Part shown: piece by piece, positions 1 through 10,293 of the stretch
How the letters are laid out: every line of letters starts with the position of its first letter
How positions within the stretch are numbered: position 1 is the stretch's first letter
Source: Gentiana macrophylla
Taxonomy: Eukaryota; Streptophyta; Magnoliopsida; Gentianales; Gentianaceae
Length of the DNA stretch: 64,000 nt
Assembly (NCBI GenBank): GCA_026214975.1
Contig: JAOBSW010000919.1
Coordinates: 18,795-82,794 of the forward strand
Direction of reading: 5' to 3'
Program-made: the position numbers and the translations under genes
Notes under the pieces: generated by a model
Told to the model about the DNA's origin: nothing
Databases searched by the model: none
What the model saw: the letters and a program-made list of their open reading frames with translations, nothing else

Positions 1-106
1 CACCAAGTTTGGGTTCTTTAAATTCAACTGATTCCTTACTTATCATGTCTACTTTAGCTTTACCTGCTTGCTTATTAGGCTCATGGTTAACTGTTTTCTA
101 GAACTT

Positions 107-174
107 ATGTTCCTAAAAAGTTTGATTCACTAAGAATATTCACTACAATGAATATTGACGGTACATATATGTGC
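107..174. repeat. Direct repeat copy A flanking the RPL7 exon fragment
   Basis: About 68 bases (ATGTTCCTAAAAAG...TATATGTG) recur at 1252-1318 with a few substitutions. The core contains a near-palindrome, AATATTCACTAC followed by AATGAATATT. The two copies bracket the RPL7 exon in direct orientation. They may be an internal motif of a larger transposon that picked up the exon, or a segmental duplication. The element type is not identified. Confidence 0.6.
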
Positions 175-388
175 CGATTCATATTCAGCTTCTTTTCGTC
201 CTCCATCGCCGATTCATATTTCTGGTAATCACAGTTGTTTCGTATCTTTCTCTTATTGTAATTATTTCGATAGTACACGTGAAATTATTTTGTGTTTTTG
301 GTTTTGGTTTTGTAAGCACGTGAAATTAATGAAGATTGCATCAAAGAAGATTCTGATTTTTGATTGTAAGCGCAGGTAATTGTGAAAT

Positions 389-571
389 ATGACGGAAGAA
401 GAGCAAAAGCCACTGGATTATACATCCGATGTGGTTTTGAAGAAGATGAAGAACAATGAGCAATGGGCAATTAGGAGAAAAGAGCAGTTGGAGCAGAGAG
501 CTAAGAAACACAAGACGGGTAATTTTGTGATTAAGAAGCCTGAGCAGTTCATCCGAGAATTTCGTGACAGG
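389..571 (+). pseudogene. RPL7: First coding exon of 60S ribosomal protein L7 (fragment)
   Basis: The ATG at 389 opens a 61-codon segment with the layout of the N-terminus of plant 60S ribosomal protein L7 (the L7-1 type). It starts with an acidic MTEEE, then VLKKMKNNEQWAIRRKEQLE, then a basic stretch, then KKPEQFIREFRDR. In the complete protein this N-terminal helix precedes the L30-like RNA-binding domain of the large ribosomal subunit. The frame runs into GTACTT at 572, a plausible splice donor directly after the RDR codons. I found no later L7 exons in the next 3 kb, so this is an isolated exon rather than a working gene. It lies between two ~68-bp direct repeats, which suggests capture by a mobile element. 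Alternatively it is exon 1 of a real gene with a very long, insertion-filled intron. The family call is fairly firm; the status is less so. Confidence 0.6.
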
Positions 572-1251
572 GTACTTGTTTAATGTTCCAATGTTATTGC
601 TTCACATTTTTGTTCATTTGTATTGACTGCTTGATATTACATTGGCTTTAGTTTCATGGGATTGAGTATACATTTTCACTAGTTGGTAAAATCACAATGG
701 GAGTACGTTCTAAAGAATTCATCTATCGCTATATTCAGTTGGTTACTTGGTTTTGAAACCTTGAATACGCTGACATTAATATCAATGTCGAGAAGTTTTC
801 TTCTTTTTGAAACTTTTTTTGGTCTTTATCTCTCTATGTTAGTGGTCTACATAGTGGATTATGCTCAATGTATTTCTTCTATGGTTGGTTAGAGATAATT
901 CATTTTCTCTCTAAATGTAAATGTGAGGGTGAAAATTGGTGATGGGTAAAGTTGATCAATGATTTCAAATCACTAGTGAAGAAATCCTTTTGAAGCTTGC
1001 TATGGCATATTTATAGAGACTCAGTGTGTGTTCAGTCTTTTCTCCAGCTTTGGTTATGGCCCTGAATAACATTTTATGTGTTGTCTGCATTTTCTGTTCC
1101 GTGTTTTATCTTTCATTTTTTGTATTCATTTACCTATTTCTTTTCATGCAACTGTCTGATAACATATGTTGTTATAATGATTTTAAGGCATGCAAGAACA
1201 AGATTGTTATAGAGGACTATTTGAAATAGCTGTTTGTTGCCGTTGTTTTTA
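572..1251. other. Intron-like AT-rich sequence after the RPL7 exon
   Basis: It begins with a plausible donor (GTACTTG) and is T-rich with no recognisable coding segment. The short open frames here have the hydrophobic, low-complexity composition of intron DNA. Nothing else is seen. Confidence 0.4.
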
Positions 1252-1318
1252 ATGTTCCTGAAAAGTTGATTCACTGAGAATATTCACTACAGTGAATATT
1301 GACAGTAAATGTATGTGA
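1252..1318. repeat. Direct repeat copy B flanking the RPL7 exon fragment
   Basis: Second copy of the motif at 107-174. It carries a better palindrome (AATATTCACT AC AGTGAATATT) and runs into a second small hairpin at 1313-1330 (GTGAATGT C ACATTCAC). Further TTCACT/AGTGAA words are scattered to about 3.75 kb, so a dispersed repeat family may occupy this whole region. Confidence 0.55.
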
Positions 1319-1400
1319 ATGTCACATTCACAGTACTAACCTTGATTCAAAAGCTAAATATATTAACTAACAAAAATGTGTTGCATTCATTTTTTTGCAG

Positions 1401-1696
1401 GTATGATCAATGCCGAAACAATATCACATACCTATTGGAAGTAAATGACATCATAAGGGGAAAATTAACAAACAGTCACAAGACCCTCATTCAAGAAACT
1501 CCTTTCAAGATTTTCTCAAAGCTATTGAAGAGAAGAGGATATGTGCTAACAAGCGAGAAGACCAAGTGTTGGACAATATCATAACAGCATATGTACCAGA
1601 AAAAGGGCATTCACAACTTATCTTCATTCGTAGACTGTTAATGTGTAGATGCCAAGTGAACACCATGGCTTATTTTCATTTGTATGTTCTAAATTG
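1401..1696 (+). pseudogene. Possible degenerate exon of an unrecognised gene
   Basis: A good splice-acceptor context (TTTTTTTGCAG) ends at 1400 and is followed by coding-like sequence. Starting at the ATG at 1410, the frame reads MPKQYHIPIGSK, hits TGA at 1446-1448, then stays open to about 1696. That stretch has a polar, coding-like composition, including SFQDFLKAIEEKRICANKRE and QVLDNIITAYVPEKGHSQL. A second frame (1309-1584) is also open but has less protein-like composition. I do not recognise the family. A single nonsense change in a former exon is the simplest reading. It could also be chance openness in AT-rich DNA. Confidence 0.25.
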
Positions 1697-3600
1697 AAGT
1701 GATTTGAATTACTGGGGAGAAGGAAACAACTATTTTAATCAATGTTTACATATATCAATGATTATATAATCTCTTTTTTTGTCTCTTGGTTCAGTAGTCA
1801 TAACTTCAGTAACTACAATGCTAAGTTTCAAAAATTACGTTTGTTTGAAATTCATTGTCAAAATTCACTATTATTCAAAAATTCACTATTAATATTCACT
1901 AGTAAATTTCAACAGTGAATAAAAATGGAGTAACAATATCAAACCAACTCTCAAAACGAAACAAAGACTATTAAAACAAGATTTTGATGAATTTCTTATC
2001 ACTTTTGATTTTTTGGCTGCATTATTTTTTTACATAGCATATAATATAATAATGTACATAATTCTACGGACACAAAAAAATAGAACATCACAAAGAAAAA
2101 TGCATAATCAAAATTTATTTGAATTTGCGGCAACCAAGGACTCGATTGTAACGAAGCTTGTGATGGATTTCATACCCTTCACGGTGACAAAAAACCATCA
2201 TAGCATTTGCCAATCACACCCTTTCGAAGCTTTTTGCAGTGAATCCCTCTTGAATCATTAAGCACCAAGTCATCAAGTGTGAGTATGCATCAACATCAAT
2301 TTGCATCAATGAGTAGCAGTATATATGCCCCCTTAGAATATGAAATTAAACACCAGAAGAGCCAACAACAAAAACACCCTGAGAAAAAAAATGCAAATTT
2401 TTTTCATAATCTGTCGGTCTCAATTGGACATGTTGTTGTCCTGATTGTTATCCATCACAACATCTGATACTTCTAGCCTTGTCCAAAGCGTGAATAGCAA
2501 AAATGTTTAGCTTTGCCGTCTATAAGGTCATGTACAACCCATGTCAAGGACATTTGCAACATAATGCACTAAAATATGATCAATATATCTTCTAGAATAG
2601 CAAAGAAACACAATGAGTTTAATTGCTTATTCATTCATCCCAAGCGCAGCCGCACCAATTACCCAAAGCAAGAAAATAGAGCACTTTCGGAGTTGACAAA
2701 CATGAAGGAAATCAAAGCACCTTTCCTTTGAGCCCTTCAAAACACCGTAAAATAAGCGTTTCCTTTTGTCAATCCATAAGAGCTAAGCTGCAGGAAAAAT
2801 GCAACCCGAAGCCATGCATCCCATCATATGCAACCAAAAACTATAGAGTTAAACATACATAACCAAATTTTGACCGATTATTGCCTTGTAACGTTTTGAT
2901 AATTTTTCCTTACACTATCATATGTTTCAGTTGGTGATCTGTTGATTTCTTGTACTAACTGTACATGCAACAAATTAATAACCACCAAAATAATTTTAGC
3001 AAATCAGACCATTAGTAGTGAATTTCATAGAAAATAATTGTATTCATGCAGAAATGAATGTTATATAGATTGATTTACAAATGAGCCTAATTATCATTAG
3101 TGAACCGTATACAATAAATAGATATTGTTTCAATGCATCGATTGAATTAACCAAAGAATCCGACATACATCCATGGTTAGTGAATGAGACCGAGAATCGG
3201 AGTTTGGAAAGAAGATTAAATGCATTAGTGAACCTTATATGTTATGTGAATTATTAATACAATAGATTAATGAACCTAATATAGAATGCATTACCGAAGA
3301 AAACATAAATTTAGTTCAGCCCCAAAAGTCCAAAACCATACATTATTGAATCTTACTGACTTAGTCACACATAGTGTTAGAACATAGTGAATATCACAGG
3401 CCCGAAATCATGGTTACATAGTGAACATAATGTTTTGTGAATATCTCTGAAACATGACAACATATAAGTGAAACAACTAGAGAATCATAAGCATTAAACA
3501 CATTCAAACAAAAGTAAACTCCACAGAGGAACAAGCATTGCATTGCATTGCTTTTCTAGTCAATATAACTTAATGGACAGAGGGACAAAAAGATAGCAAT
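1697..3600. other. AT-rich sequence without recognised gene; dispersed AGTGAA motifs
   Basis: No coding segment, RNA gene or element end is recognised. A ~40-bp block around 3200-3240 (agtttgga...gcattagtgaacctta) recurs at about 3717-3757. The words ttagtgaac and tattcact recur throughout. This looks like the body of an old non-autonomous transposon. Confidence 0.4.
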
Positions 3601-3717
3601 GACATAACTCAATCGCCAGAGAATCATAAAGAGAAGCATGACATTTCTCAATCGCCAGAGAATCATAAAGAGAACCATGACATTTCTCAATCGCCAGTGA
3701 ATCATAAAGAGAACCAA
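3601..3717. repeat. Three-copy 39-bp tandem repeat
   Basis: Units at 3601-3639, 3640-3678 and 3679-3717 share the core CTCAATCGCCAG(A/T)GAATC followed by ATAAAGAGAA, with two or three substitutions each. The period is divisible by three, so the minus strand stays open across it, but the translated repeat is low-complexity and I do not treat it as coding. Confidence 0.85.
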
Positions 3718-3750
3718 GTTTGGAATGAAGATGAAATGCATTAGTGAACC

Positions 3751-3883
3751 TTAAAGAGAACGAATACTATGCAAATTGTCTGAAAAAGCTATAAAAACGT
3801 CTGTAAATTCATTGATAGGTTCTGCTGCTTCCAGCTTGTTTCTTTGCCATTCAAGCTTTTTTAATTCAATGATTTTCTTCAAT
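3751..3883 (-). CDS. Possible terminal exon of an unidentified host gene
   Basis: Read on the minus strand, a splice-acceptor context (cattacag) at 3884-3886 is followed by a 44-codon open segment ending in TAA at 3751-3753. The product is polar and helical: LKKIIELKKLEWQRNKLEAA, then EPINEFTDVF and a short C-terminus ending SIRSL. It starts with one base that completes a codon left open by the candidate donor at 28424/28425, so the two segments are phase-compatible (AG + A gives Arg). The 24.4-kb Copia element would then lie inside the intron between them, in the same orientation. I do not recognise the family. No start codon is visible for the upstream part, so the gene may be incomplete or dead. 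Confidence 0.35.
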
Positions 3884-3900
3884 CTGTAATGATTCTAATG

Positions 3901-3905
3901 AATAT
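3901..3905. repeat. Target-site duplication of the Copia element, left copy (aatat)
   Basis: The 5 bases before the left LTR match exactly the 5 bases after the right LTR (28322-28326). This marks the ends of one insertion. Confidence 0.9.
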
Positions 3906-5590
3906 TGTTGGTCCCTTGAAAAGGATTTGGTTAAGTTTAGTGGGGGGGGGGGGGGGTAAATAAACTTAACACTTAAAAACTTTTGGAGTTAACAAACTCA
4001 AGAACTTCAATGACGACTTGCGATACTTGATAGTCTGGCGACCGTTGAGTTTCTTGAATTTGTGCAATGCGGAATTATATAAAAATTAAGCCTTATTACT
4101 TGTTGTTAAATATGATACCAAGTATTAGATACTCATTAGTGTATGTGTGTGATTGGTTGCTAGATTCGATTAGATTGATGTGTTAGATAAACTAAGTCCA
4201 TAATATAAATGCGAAAGTAAGTAGGCAGATTTTATAGTGGTTCCAGGTGGTGTAAGTCAGTCCACTCTTCTCATGTGATGTTGGAGGTAATTCACTAGAG
4301 ATCTTTGATGTAGTCATTACAAACATCCCTAAGTTGATTGTCCTTCACCAATAACTATGGCTTCACAAACTGAACACTTGGAACATGTAGGATTCTTTGC
4401 TCCAAAGTCTTCCTTTGGTCCTTGAAGGTAGGATTGCCTCTTCACCGGCTCCACCACAAACAACAGTCTTTCACACCCAAAAATGCTTCACTGTCTTCAG
4501 TAGATTCCTTGTAAAAGAAAGATTGAATCAAGTAAGTGATTCAGCTTTCAGCAGCTTGATCATGATGATATGATCAGCAGCTTGATGTCTTCAAGTGTGT
4601 AAACTTGATGTAGCTTGAATGCAGATTACAATTGAATATATTCTCTGGATCAGTAGTCTTATGCTCATTAGGGTCGGCAGGTATTTTTCTTGATTAGAAA
4701 TCAAAGCTCGGGATTATCTCGTATTTTTCTCTTAATGTTCATCACTTGTATCCGAATTAGAGTCCTCTATTTATAGGTAGGAGTCCTTGTGACTTATGTT
4801 TGAAATTCAAACATAGCCGTTTTGATTTGTCTCCATCTTGACTTGCTTTTTCATGCATTTCTAGGACTAACACATCACATTCCTTTTTGTGATTTCTGAT
4901 CTATCCACCCTTTGACTTGTAACCATTGGATAAAGATCTGAATCTTTCCAACGTCCATTTGATCTTAACCATTGATTTGTTTGATAAAATCAGAGGTTGT
5001 TAGTTGTCCCTTTCTTTGTAATCTCCCAATGCAGCTTTTGATTAAATCGAAATATGTGTCCAGAGTTCTCGAGAATATAAGCCTGCTGATATACACATCA
5101 GTAAGCTTATCCTTATTATGCTATGTTTAAAAACACTTCAACTTATCATCTTTTATCTAACTTTTATTTGTGAAGTTAGATTACACCTTTTGCATATAAC
5201 TAAGTTCCAATCATCACTTATCTTGTGGAACTTAGACCTATTACACAAGGTATATGTAATCGATTTAGGTCATCACTGAGACTCTCCTAAATTTCGATTC
5301 CATATCCTTGACTTTAATTACTAAGTTTGATCCCTTAGCCTTCAATTATCGAGTTTGAGCCCTCACCGCCGGTCTTGAAGAGGTTTCGACAAGTCTACTG
5401 ACTCGGCTACCTCTTGATTTAGACTAGTCTGCTAATGTAAGTCGGTGACCTTTTACAAATTGCTTGTTTGATCAAACCTATACAATATAAAACTCTAATA
5501 AACCTATACATTTGATTTAGACATCGTTTTACCTTTGCTTTATAATGACTAGTCGGCACTCATCACTAAAACTTAAAGATAAGTCCAACA
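3906..5590 (-). repeat. Copia 3' LTR
   Basis: 1685 bp, starting TGTTGGTCCC and ending AAGTCCAACA. It is the direct-repeat partner of 26620-28321. It contains a G14 run at about 3943 where the partner reads gaggaggaggg. Differences from the partner are grouped as small indel clusters between long identical blocks. Confidence 0.95.
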
Positions 5591-5602
5591 ATTTCCCATT
5601 TT
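5591..5602 (-). promoter_or_regulatory. Copia polypurine tract
   Basis: On the minus strand AAAATGGGAAAT abuts the 3' LTR. This is the expected place and composition for the primer of plus-strand DNA synthesis. Confidence 0.75.
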
Positions 5603-5623
5603 GGTGATGATTCCAATACCCTC

Positions 5624-6355
5624 CTAACAATAAAGCAAAAGATTAAGAACAAAAGCAGAACAAATGTAGTGATATCTCATTATAAGCAGTTGTTCAAAAG
5701 TATTACGATCTAGAATCGACCAAATGATAAAGCAGATAAAGTGTCTTTGATCTATCTGTATTCTTTCTCTTTCTTCCTTGCCTTTTCTACTTGCTCTTGA
5801 TAGGCTATTATCTCTCACGATCATTTCTCTCATCCATTCATTTTCAATCAGAGAGAAGTCAATATGAGGATTCACTTGTTTCAACCAATGCCATGCTTCA
5901 GGTAGAGTAAGATTAATCTGATGTACTCTGAAGCCTAAACGCATGTAAACTTCTTTAAACTCATTAAGTGACTCCTTTGCATTAGTGGTAGGTAGACTCC
6001 TTCCACCTCTACCACCTCTTCCACCTCTACCACCTCTGTGTGCAGCCCTCAAGGCTTTAACTCTTGCTTCCCAAAATTTGAGTCCAAGAAAAGAATTGAG
6101 TCCCTCATGAAAACCTTTATCATGATAAGTTCTTCTTTTGCTGTTGTAGACCTTCTTGTATTCTTTGAGAAGATCATCAGTAAGTGGAAGTCTGCCAGGT
6201 GCAGGCTCCCTAAAAGCATTAGTGTCATCTTCCCATCTTTTCGTGACAAAGATTCTGACAGCCTCTTTTGCTACTGCTGTTTGGCTCTCTTCCCCCTTAT
6301 TGACATCATCAACAAAACGAAACATCATGCCATGTACACTATCCCGTGTGAGCAC
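5624..6355 (-). pseudogene. Copia env-like region, C-terminal part with RGG box
   Basis: This is the open segment nearest the 3' LTR. A KRWEDDTNAF...LPLTDDLLKEYKKVYN stretch is followed by four consecutive RGG triplets (about 6000-6035), then a helical LNEFKEVYMRLGFRVHQ region and a basic RASRKGKEERER tail. RGG boxes are a known nucleic-acid-binding motif, so an RNA- or DNA-binding role is possible, but that is inference. It is separated from the next segment (6948-7616) by frame breaks and is probably one piece of a single long post-pol ORF. No signal peptide or confident membrane anchor is visible; the hydrophobic end (ICFIIWSIL) is probably read-through past a frameshift. The ATG at 6355 is arbitrary. 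Confidence 0.55.
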
Positions 6356-6947
6356 TAGGTTGTTGATTGACCTCCATAATTTTCCTAGTGTCAGTCAATT
6401 GTGATCCTTCCTTGAAATGTTTGCTCCAAGTAGAGTTATCCTCTCGGTGATTTTAGGATCTAAGACAAAGAGAGTTGCGGTGTTCCAGCAGATTCACCAC
6501 AAAGAGGCTTAGGTGTCTCGGCAAGCTTGTCAAGTTTCGATGAATGGATGTAAATTGGTCTTTCGAAACTTGTCCTTGGTGTATTTCCTTGCTTGATCCC
6601 CTTCACATCTTGAGCAAGGTCAAGAAGAGCATATTGAGTAGAGGTTATATTGAAGAAACAGAGTTTGAGTGGTTCTCTCTATTCTCCACTAAGTTCATCC
6701 AATCTTCAAATCTCTAGTCTTGTCTGTCAAGTTGAGTTCTTAAATTTGCAATGTCATTTCTGACAGTCCTCAACTCATCCAGAACATGTGCTGGTACCCC
6801 ACCAGCCATTCCTCCATTAGCTCCATCAGCAGGCTCTTCTACATTGTACTGTTGCCTCTGTCTGCTGATAACCAAAGCATAGCTCATATCCCTTCCAGCA
6901 GGGTTAGGTCCTTGGAATTCTTCCAGAATGGGATCAAGAGCAGGCTC

Positions 6948-7616
6948 TTAAAAAACTGGTACAAATGCCTGTTGAGGGTCATCATCAATAGCTTCTTCCT
7001 CTAGCATTTGAAACTCCTCATCACTGTAGTCATAGTCCAGCAGCTGCTCATCCTCATCAATAAAAGCAGTCTGCTGACCATCTTTCCCTACAGTGGTCTT
7101 GTCTCTAGTAGGCTCCACTACAGCAGCCTGTTCAACAACAACAACGGGGGTTTCCTCCAAACCCAAAGATAGTTCCAACCTTTGTCCAGGTGCTGTTTGA
7201 GACTCAGCAACCTGTACCTCCTGTTCCAACCTTTGTCCAGTCTTGTTTTTGTACCTCAAAGAACTGCACCACTGTGCCACAACAACTTGTTCAGGGAATA
7301 CATCCATATTTTCTTTTTGAAATTCCCTTAAATCAGAAATCCTTCTTAGAAAGTTTCCAGCCTTGGTTAGAGTGTCCTCAATGTCAATCCAGTCTTGATA
7401 TTGAATTGAATCCTCAGAACTGACATCAGGCTCACTAATATCAGTGATCCTTTCTTCATCTGAATCCACAGTCTGCTGATCATCAACATGCTCAGTAGGT
7501 TCTACAACAAATAAATGGTCTATCTCACCAACCATCCTGTTTGCACCAATAGATATTCCCTCATTGATTTGTGCCTCTAGATCATCCATGGTGAGATTCT
7601 CCAAATCTTCATCCAT
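6948..7616 (-). pseudogene. Copia env-like region, acidic middle part
   Basis: A strongly acidic, low-complexity segment (MDEDLENLTMDDLEAQINEG..., DEDEQLLDYDYSDEEFQMLE) containing Gln/Val/Glu-rich short repeats such as QRLEQEVQVAE and QRLELSLGLEE. I recognise no enzymatic motif. Its position after RNase H and before the 3' LTR matches the region called envelope-like in SIRE-type Copia elements, although the family name does not prove a membrane fusion role. It is flanked by frame breaks at about 6940 and 7620, and the opening ATG is only the first in that frame. Confidence 0.5.
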
Positions 7617-7882
7617 TTGTTCGATCTCTGCGGCCTCGCCAGACCTACCAGCTATCGATGGATTGCATACAACAAAGCATCCCCACTGCTTCTCCTCTGG
7701 ACCAAAAGGAAGTCATCTCGAATCGGATGATGAATCATCCTTTATCCCGATTCATCTCTGGGGTCTCTAAACTTGATACCCTCTTCCTTCTATTGTTCAT
7801 CAAACAGATCCATCAGTCTTGATTGCAATAAAGAGGTATCAACCAGATCTAGCAAATTTTCCACTCCCAACTTCTCAAAAGC

Positions 7883-8710
7883 CTATTCTTCAAAATCTGT
7901 CATTGGTTCTGCAGCTGGCTTTTGTCTTTTATAGAATCCAAACTTCCACTGAAAATAGTTTGCAACCAGTAGAAGTTTAGGATCAACAAATCCTTCCTTT
8001 TTCTTCTTCTCATGTCTCTCAAATGGCATGGTTGGTTTTCTAGGAGCTATTTCAAGACCTTGCTGACCTCCAAAGGTCTCAACAAGTAAATTTAGTGTTT
8101 CTTCCACATATGCTTCTAGGTCAGTAGGTTGCTCAGGTTGTATGTTAGTCCCTACTACCTCCATCTGTACTACACTTGGTTCCCCCTGACTTATATGCTC
8201 ATCAGCAGGGTCAGCAACATATTGCTCTTCCCTCTGAACTATTGCAGGATTTGCAGGGTCTTGTACCAACTTTTCCACTTCCACAACAGGTGTAGACTCA
8301 GTAGTTTGTTGTGGTTCTTCTAAAAGTTGCTCAACAACAACTTGTGCAGTTTCAGTAGGCTCAGCAGCCTTCCCTGGGGAGGATTCAACAACTTCAGCAG
8401 CAGGCTCAGTTTCAGCAGTCTGCTGTGATTCTTCAGTAGGTTGCTCAATAACAACCTTTACATCCTCAGTAGGCTTGATAATTGTTAAGGGCTCAGCCTC
8501 AATAGTCTCTCCTTCTTCTTCTTCTTGTTGCCTTTGAGCCTCCAAAGTTTTCAACTGCTTTCTTTTGCCATGTTTCTTCTTTTTGGCAATTTCTTTCATT
8601 CTTTTGGAAAGTTGCTCTTCCTCAACTTCAGCAGCTTTCCTCTTCCTTGTGATTTCAGTTATATCAATAACTTCAACTGACTGCTTCTGTGTCTTCCTAG
8701 GCTTTAACAT
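7883..8710 (-). pseudogene. Copia env-like region, charged repeat part with nuclear-signal-like basic stretch
   Basis: The segment starts with basic clusters (RKRKAAEVEEEQLSKRMKEI and AKKKKHGKRKQLK), which look like nuclear localisation signals and a coiled coil. An acidic region follows with an imperfect repeat of roughly 35 residues built on VVIEQPTEESQQTAE and VVVEQLLEEPQQTTE. It closes with PFERHEKKKKEGFVDPKLLL. The composition suits a structural or nucleic-acid-associated protein more than a secreted one. It is continuous in order with the segments at 8851-9600 and 6948-7616, and all are probably pieces of one ORF split by frameshifts. No enzymatic residues are recognised. Confidence 0.5.
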
Positions 8711-8850
8711 TTCTGTGATTTTCCTTGTATCAGCAGCCTTTCTCTTTTTAGTAACCTTCTTAGGTGCATCAGTCTTAACAACTTTCTTAACCTGCTCACC
8801 ACCAGCATTATCATCTCCATCATTACCATCACTTTCAGTAGCCTCATCAT

Positions 8851-9600
8851 CTACATCTTCATCATCATCCAGACCAGGGATATGAGTAGCAACTTCTGGC
8901 TTGAATCTGGATTTGTTAATCTTTCAGATAAAACATCAGTTATCTGAAAGTGATTCAGCAGGGTTTGAATCATTAGACCTAAAGGCTTGACCTTGGATTT
9001 CCTTGTACCATCTCTATCTTCAATACACACTTTCTTCATGTAGTGTATGAAGAATCCAGCCCAATCAAACTTCATACTTCTGCAGATGATGATCAGCAGG
9101 TCTATTTTTGGTCCAGACAGTGTATCTAAGCTTCCAACAAATCCCAAAATGGTTTTTGCAATCAATTCGCTCAGCAGGTTGTACTCATAGCCAATATACT
9201 TCACATTAATAACCAGATTTGAAGCAATTGAATCATCTGTTTTTATTGAATCCACAAACTTCATTCTTGGTAGATTCATTGCTTCTGGATTGGTGGGTGT
9301 ATTGTTTCCAGGTGCAAATCTAAATACCTCTCTCAGTAGGTCTGAAGATATTTCAATCTCTCTTCCATTAACAGTTGTAGTGAAGGCCTCTCTACCTTCA
9401 TGTATGATAATGTTTCTCCAGAATTCCAACACATTGACATAAGAGATTCGTTCCAATCTCCTGTTTATAACACCTTCTAGCCCTGCAAACTGTCTGATTC
9501 TTCTTCCAATATTAATGGCCAACTCAGTGGAGTTACAGTCAGTAACATATCCTCTTACACTCTGACTGGTTCCAATATGAACCTCATCCTTCTTTGCCAT
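8851..9600 (-). pseudogene. Copia env-like ORF, N-terminal domain
   Basis: The ATG at 9600 (MAKKDEVHIGTSQSV) opens a globular-looking domain: VLEFWRNIII, GREIEISSDLLREVFRFAPG, ELIAKTILGFVGSLDTLSG, LIIICRSMKFDWAGFFIHYM. It resembles the conserved N-terminal domain found in post-pol ORFs of large plant retroelements and in plant transposon-derived proteins, with a hydrophobic helix near FDWAGFFIHYMKK. I chose 9600 over the longer frame start at 9744 because the upstream 48 residues are low-complexity and AT-driven. The frame is lost near 8860, where the sequence becomes Asp/Glu-rich. It lies about 0.7 kb after the RNase H end with no LTR between, so it belongs to the same element. The function is unknown. 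Confidence 0.55.
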
Positions 9601-10030
9601 TGTTGTAAGAAAAAGATGAAGAAGATAGCTCTTAAATCTGTGTTCACACAGTGTATACGCAGAGAAAATCAATCTGAGGTTTTTGTAAGTAGCCTCTGTA
9701 TATAGGTCTGTATATATATAGACAGATGTGGTTGAAACTGTCATAGCACGTACTGTGCATTAACCACGATTAAATTTGAGTGAATACTGTCTTGACACGT
9801 GGCCCATTACATTTTCATAACGTTTTGTAACCGTCAGATCGTGTAACTATGGTTATAAAGATAAAATAAATATCCCGCCATTTGTTTTTTGACTTTAGTA
9901 AGTTTGACGTGTAACGTTTCTTCAGCAGACCTTGTCATCGGTGACTTGGCTCAAAGAACTCTTGACGAAAATGTCTCAAGCAGACTTTGCCGATAAAGTT
10001 ACTCTCTTTGATATTTAGTTCCTTTTTGTA

Positions 10031-10240
10031 TTGTCCAACTGATAATACAAGATGAAGTTTAATATCAATGACTGATCTGTCAAGTGAGCTCACCCAACAT
10101 GACAAAGACCAATCCTTTTGGCAACTTCATTTGCTCAATTGTCCAACCATAAGTACATGGAATTGTTGATACCAATGACTAATCTGCTAAGTGAGCTCAC
10201 CCAACATAGCTAAGCCTAATCCCCTTGGTGAATTCCAAAG
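10031..10240. repeat. Imperfect 108-bp tandem duplication after Copia pol
   Basis: Units start at 10031 and 10139 (TTGTCCAAC...). They share AAGTGAGCTCACCCAACAT, which includes the palindrome GTGAGCTCAC. The duplication is non-coding and lies between the end of RNase H and the env-like ORF, where splice or promoter signals for a downstream ORF could be expected. That role is inference. Confidence 0.7.
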
Positions 10241-10293
10241 ACACTGGCGGATTAAGATTATATCATCAACTTTTATAATTCCAAGTTCGATCC

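Noticed and set aside
3556..3741. 61-codon minus-strand frame with repeated LFMILWRLRNVM motif
   Set aside because: It is the translation of the 39-bp tandem repeat. A multiple-of-three period keeps any frame open; no gene signals.
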